Source of the DNA: Pseudeuparius sepicola
Lineage: Eukaryota > Arthropoda > Insecta > Coleoptera > Anthribidae
Reading direction: 5' to 3'
Assembly (NCBI GenBank): GCA_963920635.1
Contig: OY987298.1
Span: 116,364,035 to 116,428,034 of the forward strand
DNA: 64,000 nucleotides
The notes beneath the pieces are model-generated. The model worked only from the letters and a program-made list of their open reading frames with translations, had not been told where the DNA came from and searched no databases. Every line of letters begins with the position of its first letter. The first letter of the stretch is position 1. The position numbers and the translations under genes were made by a program. Of the stretch, positions 44,938 to 54,725 are shown piece by piece.

Positions 44938-45821
44938 CGTTAATAATGGTCCATACAGCAACTGCACATATTTGGGCCAAAATATGACGATTGAGGCTAA
45001 TATGCCTTATAGAAATGTCGTTTGTTTAAGAGATACAGGGCGTTGAAGTTCATTTTTTGAAATTGAATTATGGCTACATCTCCCAAAATAATGAAGCTGC
45101 TGAACTGAAATTTGGCACTGCTATGTTTTTGAGGATGGAAAATAAGCTAAAAATCTCAATTTTGCTGTATCTCACAGAGGGCACCACTCGCGCTGTTTTT
45201 GGATCGTGTTTTTACTCCTAACTTTTCTGAGGTCTTTTCATTTCACCTACCGCTTTCAAATGTTACAAATCGACTGTACATTCAAAATGAAGAAAAAAAT
45301 GCCAGATGGGCATTAGTCGAAACACCATTCGTTTTCTTGAAATAGATTGTCTAAATTTTGCCAAGTTTCAGTCCGTTCCATTTTGAAAACAAAACATTTT
45401 TGGCCATAGCAATTTTTTTCTCACTTTAAATGGTACAGTGAATCTGTAACATTGGAAAGTAGCGGGTAAAAATTTTATTTTTCGAATGTTGTAGTCTACA
45501 GGTGTTTCGGGGCACATTTTGCCAATTTCAACGCAATTTTATCGTTATGAAACAAGAGTAAGTACCTTTTTGTTGCAAAATGAAAAGATGGATTAAAATG
45601 ATGGACCTGCAAGATCAAAAAGATATCCTCAAATGAAATTTCAGTTCAGCAGCTTCATTATTTTGGGTGATGTAGCCATAATTCAATTTCAAAAAATGAA
45701 CTTCAACGCCCTGTATCTCTTAAACAAACATTTCTATATAAGGCATATTAGCTTAAATCGTCATATTTTGGCCCCAAATATGTGCAGTTGCTCTATGGAC
45801 CATTATTAACGGGACACCCTG
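44938..45821. mobile_element. CAGGGTG foldback MITE (884 bp)
   Basis: Left end CAGGGTGTCCCGTTAATAAT, right end ATTATTAACGGGACACCCTG; arms of ~200 bases (for example CTACATCTCCCAAAATAATG facing CATTATTTTGGGTGATGTAG). TATA flanks both ends (44934-37, 45822-25), consistent with TA-type duplication. Non-coding; related to 42621-43206. Confidence 0.9.
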
Positions 45822-47089
45822 TATATCAAAAAGAGAAAGGCAGTCTCGGCCGTCGTTTAGATTTTGCGACGCGAGTCATCTCACTCGAAAGGTAATGCTA
45901 GAAACGCGCATTTTTAATCTTATAAATATCGGTCGTTCGATAATTAGTTTTCTGGTAAATTAGAAAAAAAACATCTGAGAAAACACACCCGAACAAAACT
46001 GTAATATTATCTACAGTGCCTCGTTTAATTAAAAATAATTATTTAAAACTTTTTCAACATTTAGTTTTTTAGTTACTTTCAATAAAAGAGAAACGATTGC
46101 ATATTTTGTCATGTGACACGTGACCTATGGTTAAGATAATGAAAACATGCATTTCTTGTTCCATAAATATCGTAGGATACCTAAATAGAGCTCCTGGCGA
46201 GTTTCAATTTATAATCATACTCGAAATTAAAATTTTTTGAAAAATCATTTTAGTGTATTTATTGTGCTGTTTCAGATGGCAGGCAGTTTTTGTAAAATAT
46301 TTATAGTTTTTAAGGTATTTGGAAAAAATTGTGAAAAAATCAACCTCCAGATCTCCTCCCCATAATTCACAAAGTATGTAAGATGTGGCAACGGTAGCAG
46401 TCTCATTCAAAAGTTCAAAAGAGCACCAAGTTGATTGGGAATTTCGTGTTTACGGTTGGGATAAAAAAGTAAAAATAACAAATTTTCGTTAGAAGTGCCT
46501 TTATCGGCGAGATTTTATATATAAGAAATGTGTGTGTATAAATTTCCCGACTATTTTTTCTCCTCTTTCGATTGACGATATCATGGATATTTTCGGCATT
46601 ATTTAGCTTTAATGACAGAAAACAAAGCTCCAAAATAGTATTTTGCCCAATTTGGGCAGCTTCTAAAAGACATTGCAAATTAATTTTGCTTTGTCGTTTT
46701 CGGCTCGAGTCTTTTTCGATGTCCCGTCAAGTCGTATCGGCGCTGTGCTCCGATTTGTAATAGTCGTTAAGAATTTTGATGTTTGAAAATGAGAATGACG
46801 GATATTTGTGCGAATGAATTACCCTAGTGGAAATTTGTGGTGACAGAATTCAAACTACAGTCACGCACAAAAAGAGCAAGAAAGGACCTGGTCAAATTTC
46901 ATGAACATTTAATAATTCATTCAAAATCGTGTAACCTAGAGGACAGATAAATATTTCGAAAATAAATAGGTGCAGAATCGTAAATCTAGGAATTAACATT
47001 ACGAAAAAATATCCGATTTATAGCTACAGAAAAGGGCTGTTTAAGTTCGATAATAAAAAAAAACACAATATCAAAATGAAATAGAGGTA
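45822..47089. other. No gene seen
   Basis: AT-rich DNA with short frames at 46204, 46415 and 46572 lacking recognisable motifs. Confidence 0.4.
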
Positions 47090-47268
47090 ATTGAAAACCT
47101 GAGATATACAAAAAATATGTTGAAATACTGTAACGAAGTTTTTCCGTATTTTATTTCGATTTATCCATTCAGAATGAATTGATTGAAAACCTGAGATATA
47201 CAAAAAATATGTTGAAATACTGTAACGAAGTTTTCTGTATTTTATTTCGATTTATCCATTCAGAATGA
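47090..47268 (+). repeat. Tandem duplication spanning the start of LTR II
   Basis: ATTGAAAACCTGAGATATAC... to ...CATTCAGAATGA occurs at 47090-47177 and 47182-47268 with two or three differences. Each unit contains the LTR start TGTAACGAAG (47129 and 47221) and ~40 bases before it, so the flank-LTR junction itself was duplicated. Confidence 0.85.
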
Positions 47269-47597
47269 TTATTTCTTTTATTTGTTCAGGTTTCGTTGAC
47301 CTTTTCCGAATTTTTGAGAGTATTTTGAGGGTATCCAGAAGGCTGAGAGGGTTAGAAAGGGATAGGATATGCTTCCAGGCCATCTTTGGAGCTATAAATT
47401 CTGTTCTTGCTGGATACTGGGGTAACAGGACGCGCCCACTACAGCGCCAATGACGCCGAGAATGAAGGGATGCTGCGAAGCATCTCTGCCTGCACCAGAT
47501 CGCCGCCCGCGGCGCTCTTCGCTGAGAGAGGAGCGCGGACGCGCGGCTTGACGCGTCGGCTGGCGGCCGACGTACTGCCCCTCCACCTGCCGGAGCG

Positions 47598-47604
47598 TAT
47601 AAAA
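47598..47604 (+). promoter_or_regulatory. TATA box of LTR II
   Basis: TATAAAA within a GC-rich context; the repeat array starts about 65 bases downstream. LTR I (30004) and LTR III (53605-53599, minus) have a TATA word at the equivalent place. Confidence 0.55.
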
Positions 47605-47666
47605 CCCGGCATGCGGACGAGAAAAAGGACTTTCTCTGACATTCCGTCAACCGGTGAGTATAGCGG

Positions 47667-47894
47667 AAATTCACTGGGTGTGCGACCGGGTTCAACGCCT
47701 CTCAGCTGAAATATTTTTACCAGACCGCCGCAAAGTCTGTAGGAAACCACTGGATGTGCGTCCGGGCCAACGCCTTCCAGGTAGTAACACTGAACCGCCG
47801 TAAAAAGATTATTAGGAAATCGCTGGGTGTGCGACCGGGATAACGCCTCTCAGCTGGTCTTGATAATTTAGCCGTAACTATAAGTTTGTCTAGG
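47667..47894 (+). repeat. Three-unit ~76-bp array inside LTR II
   Basis: Units at 47667-47743, 47744-47816 and 47817-47894 share CACTGGGTGTGCGACCGGG, AACGCCT and a GCCG...TAGG end. Degenerate tandem repeats downstream of the TATA box. Confidence 0.85.
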
Positions 47895-48632
47895 CCGAAA
47901 CCGTCGCGGCAGTCCGGCCGCACGCGCTTTTGCTTTTCCGAAATTTAGTTGCACGCTAGCCGCCGAATTTTCCGCTTACGTAGCAAGCTGAATTAATTTC
48001 TCACTCCGCGTAGTCGGGTTTTGTTTTCTCTTGCTTTCCGTCCGGCAGTCAGATTCCGCCTGCTTACTTAATTCAATTTTTCGAGCCGGTCTACTAAATG
48101 CATGTCGATTGTAAATAACGCAAATAATTGTTCGTTTTTAATCAATACAGCTTGTTAAAACCGCCTACTTGTTTGACTCTATTCCTTCCCCTCAAAACAC
48201 ACCACGTTTGCACTTCTGGAATTATTTTTCTTCGACTTAGAGCTATCTTACGAAACCGCGGCGGTCACCGCTATAAAAAAGACCTGGCGCCCGAGCTACT
48301 CGACTATTATTTACAAAAGAGGTTATAAGAAAACCCAAACCAAATTTAATAATTGCATAATAGTCCAAATCAAACCGAAAACCTTAGTCGAAAGGGCCCG
48401 CATCTTACAAAGTGGCGTGCCCGAATAGGGACTCATCGTTACAATACAAAGAGTACCGTAAACCGGGGGAACTTCGACAGGTTTTTGACATATTTAGCCT
48501 CGCCCACTAAAATGTGTCAACTAAAAACCGTTGACTCTTATGCCATTGTAACACTTGATGTCTTGGCTTTCAACCATGAAAAAATTAATTTTGTCCCCCA
48601 CCCCTTCTCCTTTTTTTTTTGGTCTCTTTTTT

Positions 48633-48726
48633 GTGTCGAAGTTACCCCGTATATGGGGTAACTTCGACACCTTATGTATTTTAGCGAATTGTCGAACTAG
48701 AGAAGCTCCTGGGTAACTTCGACACC
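48633..48726. repeat. Subterminal palindrome and half-site of the pogo-like element
   Basis: GTGTCGAAGTTACCCC (48633-48648) and its inverse (48655-48670) are separated by six bases; GGGTAACTTCGACACC repeats at 48711. The core resembles the TIR itself, suggesting extra transposase-binding sites. Confidence 0.8.
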
Positions 48727-48833
48727 AAAAAAAATAAAATCAGATTAATTTTACATAGTTTCGTCATATTTTAAAGTTTAAAAGTGTTAGCTAAGCCTAG
48801 GTAATAAAAGACCATAATGTTATAAAACGATTT

Positions 48834-49120
48834 TATAAAAATAAAAACCTTTGGTTTCAAGACAAATTTGGTAAAAAACAAATCACATTCTTTAAAAAAT
48901 AAAACTAAAAGGAACATTCTCAACAAAAGTAAACAAACAAAGTAAACAACGTAAGTAAACAAAGTAACACATAATATTGAACATATTAAACATAATATTA
49001 AAATAAAAACCTTTGGTTTCGAGGCACATTTGGTTTAAAAAACAAATCACATTCTTTAAAAAATAAAAAAAGGAAGATTCTCAAAAAGATTAAAAACGTA
49101 AACAAAGTAAAACATAATAA
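48834..49120. repeat. ~165-bp tandem duplication in the transposon 3' UTR
   Basis: AAAATAAAAACCTTTGGTTTC, then ACAAATCACATTCTTTAAAA and the GTAAACAAAGTAA end occur twice (from about 48834 and 48999) with several differences. Non-coding. Confidence 0.75.
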
Positions 49121-49140
49121 TACTAATTATTAGAAAGGCT

Positions 49141-51045
49141 TTAGTCATCATCATCGCAAACAGGACATTCGTAATTCGCTCGTTTTGAACCATTATTACA
49201 ATTTCCACAAACCCATTTGTTGCATGTTACGCACTTAATCCAAGCCTTTCGATTAGAGTACTCACAAAAATCTATCAAGCAAATTGAGCACGAGGCACAG
49301 GAACGACATTCATATTGGGGGTCATTCGAACCAAGATTACAACTGCCACAGACCCACTTTAAGCAGGAGACGCAACATATCCAATCATTTTTTCCAGTGT
49401 AATTATTATAACTGCAATTGCATAGTGAGCAGTAAGAGTCAGCATTATTGCTGCCAGTATTGCTACCAATATTTTTGCCTGTTAGACCACGTGACGTTGA
49501 GGGTACTGGCTCCGCGGTGTTTACGTCAGGGTTAAAGCAGGTTGTCATTGATTTTTTCTTCTTTGAATTGGGTTTGGCAACAGTCTTTTTAGGCAACTTT
49601 GGTGGTAAAACATCATGTTCTTCGGTGTCTGAAGAATTGGGGAACTCAGTAGCTGCTTCACCTGGTAAAACATCAAGCTTTTGGGCAACTGCAGATTTGG
49701 GGGCCATCGTAGCCGGTTTCATTTTCATTTGTTCACCTGGTCTTGTGGAAACTTTCTTTCCCCTTTTACGAACTGCAGTATCATCTTTGTTACCACGAGA
49801 TTCCTTCAGAAACTCCAGTAGACTTTCATCCAAAGACCTTTCCGAATTTGACTGTGTCGATGGAAGCTTTGCCAAAACGGTTTCAGGGTTAAAAGGGCTT
49901 ATGCCTGTTGTCCGAAATCCGGACTTCAGGTTCTTCGCTGCCTTGTCTTTTATGTGTACCCATAACCGGTTTAACAGCGATGGGAACTGCTCCTTCGGGA
50001 TGGACCCTTTTCGACGCGATTCCTTTCTCCAGCCATCTAAAACCTCCCTCCACTTTCTTTTCATCGGAGCAAAAAAACTGACATCCAGCGGTTGCATTAA
50101 GTGTGTAGAATTTGCCGGGAGAGGAGTAATGTAGATGTTGTTCTCTATAGCAGCTTCCACAACGCGAGGTGAAAAGTGCGAGGCGAGGTTATCCCCTATT
50201 ACAATTTTCAATTCCTCTGGGGTGTTATTTTGTTTGGTGTAAGGAAGCAATATTTCAAAAAACCATTTTTCGAAGGTCACCATATCAAACCAGCCGCTTA
50301 ATGTTGAGTCATACACTGTCCCTTTAGGCCCCCCAATCGTCCAGTTTTCGTAAAGATGTTGCGCCTTATAGACAACCATCGGTGGTAGCAAGTCACCTTT
50401 TGCTGTGCCGCAAATCATCACACTTATCGAAGTTCTCGAGTGTTCCTGAACCCTTTCTATTCGCTTAGTTCCCCTGGGAACTAAAACTTTCTTGGCCCCG
50501 GGATTATCTGTGAAGTTGGTCTCATCATAATTGTAGACATTTTGCGGTAGAGCGTTTTGTAATTGATCTTTAATGTTATTAAAAAATTCGGTTATTTGTG
50601 GTGCACCAACCGCAGCGCGCTGGCGTTTAATATTGGTTGCTAAGCGAGTGCTTAAGTTGTTCCTTGCTGCAAAGCAATGTACAAAGTCTTCTCCAGGTTG
50701 ATTATTCTTCCATATTGGAACCTCTCTACCCTGTTTAGTCACAAATTTTGAAATAACCTGGCGAACATCTGCTTGCGTCAACGGGAAACCCCAGTCGCTC
50801 ACTGTCCGGAGAGATTTTGCTATCAACGCTTCTTCCTCTTGGGTCAGCACAGTAGGACGACCTGGCTTTAAGGGATGTTTCTGGTGCATTTTTTCCAACA
50901 AAGTTGTCCTCGGGACCTTGAATTTTTTGCTTGCAGCCAACTGGGACATCCCCTGCTTCACAGCTTCCACAGCTTTGGCCATCTTTTCTGGAGCATAATT
51001 TTGATAACGCCTACCCCCCACCTTCTTTACATATGTGCGCGGCAT
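49141..51045 (-). CDS. Pogo-like transposase with duplicated C-terminal zinc module
   Basis: 634 codons, ATG at 51045. Residues ~15-55 form a psq-type helix-turn-helix (MAKAVEAVKQGMSQLAASKK); ~60-145 a CENP-B-type DNA-binding region; ~165-330 the DDE core with Asp 174 (YNYDETNF), Asp 285 (IGDNLASHF) and Asp 321 (QPLDV), i.e. DD35D; ~400-535 a basic, low-complexity linker with KKKK stretches; 539-579 and 583-630 two repeats of a cysteine-rich module (CX2C...WxxCxxCxxWxCGxCN...YxCxxC). The enzyme should cut and paste DNA at TA sites in the nucleus. The doubled zinc module is the unusual part and may bind chromatin or protein. The frame is intact. Confidence 0.92.
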   Translation of the reverse strand: MPRTYVKKVGGRRYQNYAPEKMAKAVEAVKQGMSQLAASKKFKVPRTTLLEKMHQKHPLKPGRPTVLTQEEEALIAKSLRTVSDWGFPLTQADVRQVISKFVTKQGREVPIWKNNQPGEDFVHCFAARNNLSTRLATNIKRQRAAVGAPQITEFFNNIKDQLQNALPQNVYNYDETNFTDNPGAKKVLVPRGTKRIERVQEHSRTSISVMICGTAKGDLLPPMVVYKAQHLYENWTIGGPKGTVYDSTLSGWFDMVTFEKWFFEILLPYTKQNNTPEELKIVIGDNLASHFSPRVVEAAIENNIYITPLPANSTHLMQPLDVSFFAPMKRKWREVLDGWRKESRRKGSIPKEQFPSLLNRLWVHIKDKAAKNLKSGFRTTGISPFNPETVLAKLPSTQSNSERSLDESLLEFLKESRGNKDDTAVRKRGKKVSTRPGEQMKMKPATMAPKSAVAQKLDVLPGEAATEFPNSSDTEEHDVLPPKLPKKTVAKPNSKKKKSMTTCFNPDVNTAEPVPSTSRGLTGKNIGSNTGSNNADSYCSLCNCSYNNYTGKNDWICCVSCLKWVCGSCNLGSNDPQYECRSCASCSICLIDFCEYSNRKAWIKCVTCNKWVCGNCNNGSKRANYECPVCDDDD

Positions 51046-51221
51046 CTTACTATAGGTAGGTACCTATCTACCTAGATCAATCTGAAAAAGAAGAGAAACC
51101 GTGAATCAACTGAAAAAAATAATACAAAATAAAAAACACACACAAAAAGGGCAAAATTATAGCAAAATTATAGTAGGTGTCGAAGTTTACCCGGATGTCG
51201 AAGTTCCCCCGGTTTACGGTA

Positions 51222-52411
51222 TGTATTAATATTTTACACCTGATTCGGACGCTGTAACATTTCGCGCGACTCTATCGCATTTAGCTCAGACAAATAATAA
51301 ACATAGACTAACCAAAAGGCTGCATTGTAATCAGCCATCATAAAAAATGCCTACTCAAAACAAAAACAACAAATTTGACACTTAAGCGTGGAACATATGA
51401 TAACCAATCAGTGGCGTCCCTATATTTTTTATTTTCAATAATGTGTAAAATAATTCAAGTCAAGACAATTTTCAGATATTTTTAATTTGCGCACTCTATA
51501 AAGTAAGTTGTGTTAGTGAAAACTTGCATTTTGGGGTTTAGAGGTACGGCCAAATCGACTTTTTGGTGAAAAAAGTGCCTAAAATGGTTTTGTCATTAAA
51601 CAATTATCGTAAACGACATTTTCCAAAAAATTTTACATCACCGAGTTGAATTCTTCAGAGTGCTACATAATATGTATTTTTAAAAAATTGAAAATTAGTT
51701 AATCAAATCAAAAATGAATTGTCGCGTTCCAAAATGAAACACACTGTATTTTATATGGTTTCAGAGATTCTATAGTATCTATATTCTTTATATACAAGGA
51801 TAACAGCTAGCACCTACGTGCATTTTCACTTATCGTTTTTGTGTAATATTGTAAATAATTAGGGAGTATTGTCGAAAATTTCTTTGTAGCGCAAATAGAT
51901 CCATTCAATTGTTTAATTGGGTTTTCGCCACAAGAAACCTGAAACAGACTGATTAAAGGACAACTTTTTAAAGTTGCCAGGAAAAACCACGGCTTAAAAA
52001 AGCTCTGGCGCTTTGTCAGTGGGTATTTTAGGTTCAACAACAAATTCACAAGCCGGCGAAATCTCAATAAACTCTGGATCAGGTGATTGTACACTAATAA
52101 TTCAAACTAATAATTCCATCGCAAAGAGCTCGTGCAACTTTGCCACGTTAGCCAGAATAAAGAATTTATTAAGAATATCATAATTTATAGACCTAAGTAA
52201 GATTAGTAAATTCACAAAATCAGTAAAATTTATTGTTAAACAATGAATGTCCAAATTTTTATTATAATGTAGTGTAACGTGAATACTACTATTTCTTTTC
52301 GTTTGGATGTTGATAGTTCTGTAATATTTTTCGTTACAATTTTGACGCTTTTACGGGAATAGAAAGATGGTAGTTTGTGGAGGACGCTGCCTCTCTTTTG
52401 TTCTTTAGTTT
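51222..52411. other. Unassigned; possible interior of the LTR II element at 51.24-51.36 kb
   Basis: Just past the transposon, 51240-51345 is open in one frame and could be a scrap of the parent retroelement, but no motif identifies it. The rest shows no supportable gene. Confidence 0.3.
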
Positions 52412-52424
52412 GCTCAGGCGCCAG

Positions 52425-54060
52425 TTATTTTATAGTGGTATGCTCCACTTGTCTTTTCTCGGATAGTTCAGTGAAGAAAAGAAAAATCCAAAGTTCGTTT
52501 AGCTATTTTGTTTTAGTTTGTTTGTTCTTTTTGGGATTGGGGAGTAAATAACACAATAAACAAGTTTTTACAATTTAGTCAAATACTTGGATGACACAGC
52601 CAAAAGAAAATTTTATGATCTTTTAATTTATTATACTGTTACAAACATCGTGTAGTTGAACAATATGAAATATTTAATGAGTCATTTGTGCCCCAGTATT
52701 TGCCTGCAAGAGAAAATTATATAACCTGTGAACAAATTATTTTTGCTATAATTGGTTGTGGGAAAACGGAAAACCTATATTTTATAAGATTCGGTTGTGG
52801 GTTTAGAAAATGTGACGAAAGTAAATAAACAGGCTGACCGGACTTGCGGTTGTACGTAACACTACGCGTATCTTAAATGATCGGTGATAAAAAAAATATA
52901 GGTACTTGTTACAAAAATTACGTTAGGGTAAGCAAGAAACTCTATAGGTTTCGGACGGTGGTAGAGAAATTCATTTGTATCTACTGTAGCCCTCCGGTAT
53001 TTGTATTTGGTTTTAGTTTTTAAAAAACTATGTAAAGAGGGTTCGGTGTTTCCTGCTGACAGGCTAGATTTCGTTTGATTTCAAGTTTTGTAAAGGTCCA
53101 CGCCTCTTACTCTAAGAGTAATGGCCAGCAATTACACTTGGTATCAGTGGAACCTATTGTTTAATTTTCGATTTCAAGTTTTTGTAAAGGTCCAGGCCCC
53201 TTGCCCTACGAGCAATGGCCGGCAGTTACACCTGAATTCGGCTAGACCAGATATTTGTTTTTGATTTCAAGTTTTCTAAAGGTCCAGGCCTCTTAATCTA
53301 GGAGTAATGGCCGGCAGCTACACTTGAATTCGGCTAGACCAGATATTTGTTTTCTATTTCAAGTTTTGTAAAGGTCCAGGCCTCTTACTCTAGGAGTAAT
53401 GGCCAGCAATTACACTTGAATCAATTGCAAATATAAAATTTTAACCCAATAGTTCGGTCGGAAAGAAAAAAAGAATATTTTCGGCACTACAGTAAATAAA
53501 AATAGTCAGTAAAATGGTTACCCTACAAGAGTTTCTTACCTATGTTGCTAAGTCGGCGGACGATCAAAATGTGTTCCATTCGCATTTTTCGGTTCCCCTT
53601 TTATACCGGATTTCGGCCGGGCCGGTGGGGTAGACAAAAAACAAGAGCCCGGTTGCTATGCCGGCACCGAGACTTGGTGCGGTGCGAAATACGAAAAAAA
53701 AAAAAGAAAAATCTCATAGACCAATAGTGAGCGGTTTGATGCAGCTTCTGGTACTAAAATGTAATAGTACAGATAAAATCATTCGGTTTTCCCACAAGAA
53801 ACGCGTTTCTAGCCCTAGAAATAAAGATTATTCTCCACTAAATATATTTTACAGAAATATTGCTCGCCTAAATCAGTAGCGGTATATAAAATAATTCGGA
53901 AATACGGCAGATAAGGTTTCGTTGAACTTAAAAATGTTTAATTTTAATGCACACACCTAACCCGTGAAAATAACAAAAATATTTGGCGCGGTGCGGTCGA
54001 CATAAAAAAAATGAAAAATACGTTTCTTTTTAATAAAAAAAAATAACGAACTTCGTTACA
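52425..54060 (-). mobile_element. LTR III of the modular LTR family (minus strand)
   Basis: Read on the minus strand it begins TGTAACGAAG at 54060, has TATAAAAGGGG at 53605, a four-unit array at 53435-53077, and the end CATACCACTATAAAATAAC followed by primer-site-like TGGCGCCTGAGC (52423-52412). This matches the order and end sequence of LTR I (CATACCGCTCTAAAAAAC then TGGCGCCTGAGC). About 1.6 kb, longer than the other two. Confidence 0.6.
53077..53435 (-). repeat. Four-unit ~92-bp array inside LTR III
   Basis: Units start at 53077, 53170, 53263 and 53355 (last partial) with GATTTCAAGTTTTGTAAAGG. Each contains the imperfect palindrome GGCCTCTTACTCTAGGAGTAATGGCC, able to form a short hairpin in DNA or RNA; here it is described by its arms TTACTC/GAGTAA. 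Confidence 0.9.
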
Positions 54061-54548
54061 GTAGATTCTGTAAATCAACTAATTATTGTTCCAAGTTTAT
54101 GATTTTAACGTCGGTTATACATTTCTTTCGTAAGTACAAGATAAATTTCTGAAGAAGTTTGGCAATAGTGCAATCAATGCATTGTTTTTTTTAGATTTTT
54201 GTTACTACACATTTTTTATCTTGGCTGGGTCTGTATTGTATTGAATTATTAGTCTATATTTATTATTTGTCTGAGGCATTTAGAGTAATCTAGAATGTCG
54301 CCACTCTAACGAATTGCTATCAAAGTCAGAGAATCCATCCAAACTAAAAGCGAATGACTAGGTGGTACATACCGAGGTAAAATCAAAATAAGCCTTATCT
54401 CTTAAACAGTTTTTATTCTCAAACCCAAAAAATATAATAACCGAAAATTTATTACTATTTATCACTAAGTAGTTATTGGAATCTCGGCCTGGAACATAGA
54501 AAGCATGTGCATTGTTTGAAAACTTCTGGACTTTTGTAGTTTGCGTGG

Positions 54549-54725
54549 ATTAATCGGAAATCCGACGAAACGAATTTTAACCGAAATAAACGTTTCACGC
54601 TCCGACCGAGGGTGGAGATTGTGGGAAATGAATGCCGCACCGAGCAATTCCAGAATAGAGGACACTTCATCCGGCCGGATGACGAGAACCGCAAATACGT
54701 CGAATTGCAGCACTATGCTGCCGAC
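54549..54725 (+). repeat. Dispersed ~170-bp repeat, copy 1
   Basis: Shares, in order, ATCGGAAATCCGA, AATAAACGTTT, GAAAT, AGAATAGAGG, GCCGGATG and AAATACG with copies at 58063 and 63537. Confidence 0.65.

Larger units (their letters stand above)
47221..48284 (+). mobile_element. LTR II of the modular LTR family
   Basis: Begins TGTAACGAAG; GC-rich part; TATA box TATAAAA at 47598-47604; three-unit array at 47667-47894; then a region with CTCAAAACACACCACGTTTG (compare CTCAAACACACTACATTTG in LTR I) and the end CCGCTATAAAAAAGACC, followed by primer-site-like TGGCGCCCGAGC at 48285. Another retroviral-type primer-like word, TGGCGTGCCCGAATAGGGAC, lies at ~48411, so the exact LTR end is uncertain. The pogo-like element lies just downstream. 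Confidence 0.55.
48456..51219 (-). mobile_element. Intact pogo-like DNA transposon (2,764 bp)
   Basis: Perfect 24-bp terminal inverted repeats beginning CCGTAAACCGGGGGAACTTC at 48456 and mirrored at 51196-51219, flanked by TA on both sides (48454-55, 51220-21). Subterminal GGGTAACTTCGACACC motifs occur singly at 48711 and as a perfect palindrome at 48633-48670; a related word lies at 51177. One intact transposase on the minus strand. It is inserted just downstream of LTR II. Perfect TIRs and an open frame indicate recent activity. Confidence 0.95.

Noticed and set aside
47252..47750. Several frames of 60-147 codons on both strands
   Set aside because: They lie in the GC-rich LTR II promoter and repeat region; overlapping frames on both strands with arginine/serine-rich composition are artefacts of low stop density.
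49448..50134. 228-codon plus-strand frame
   Set aside because: Antisense shadow of the pogo-like transposase.
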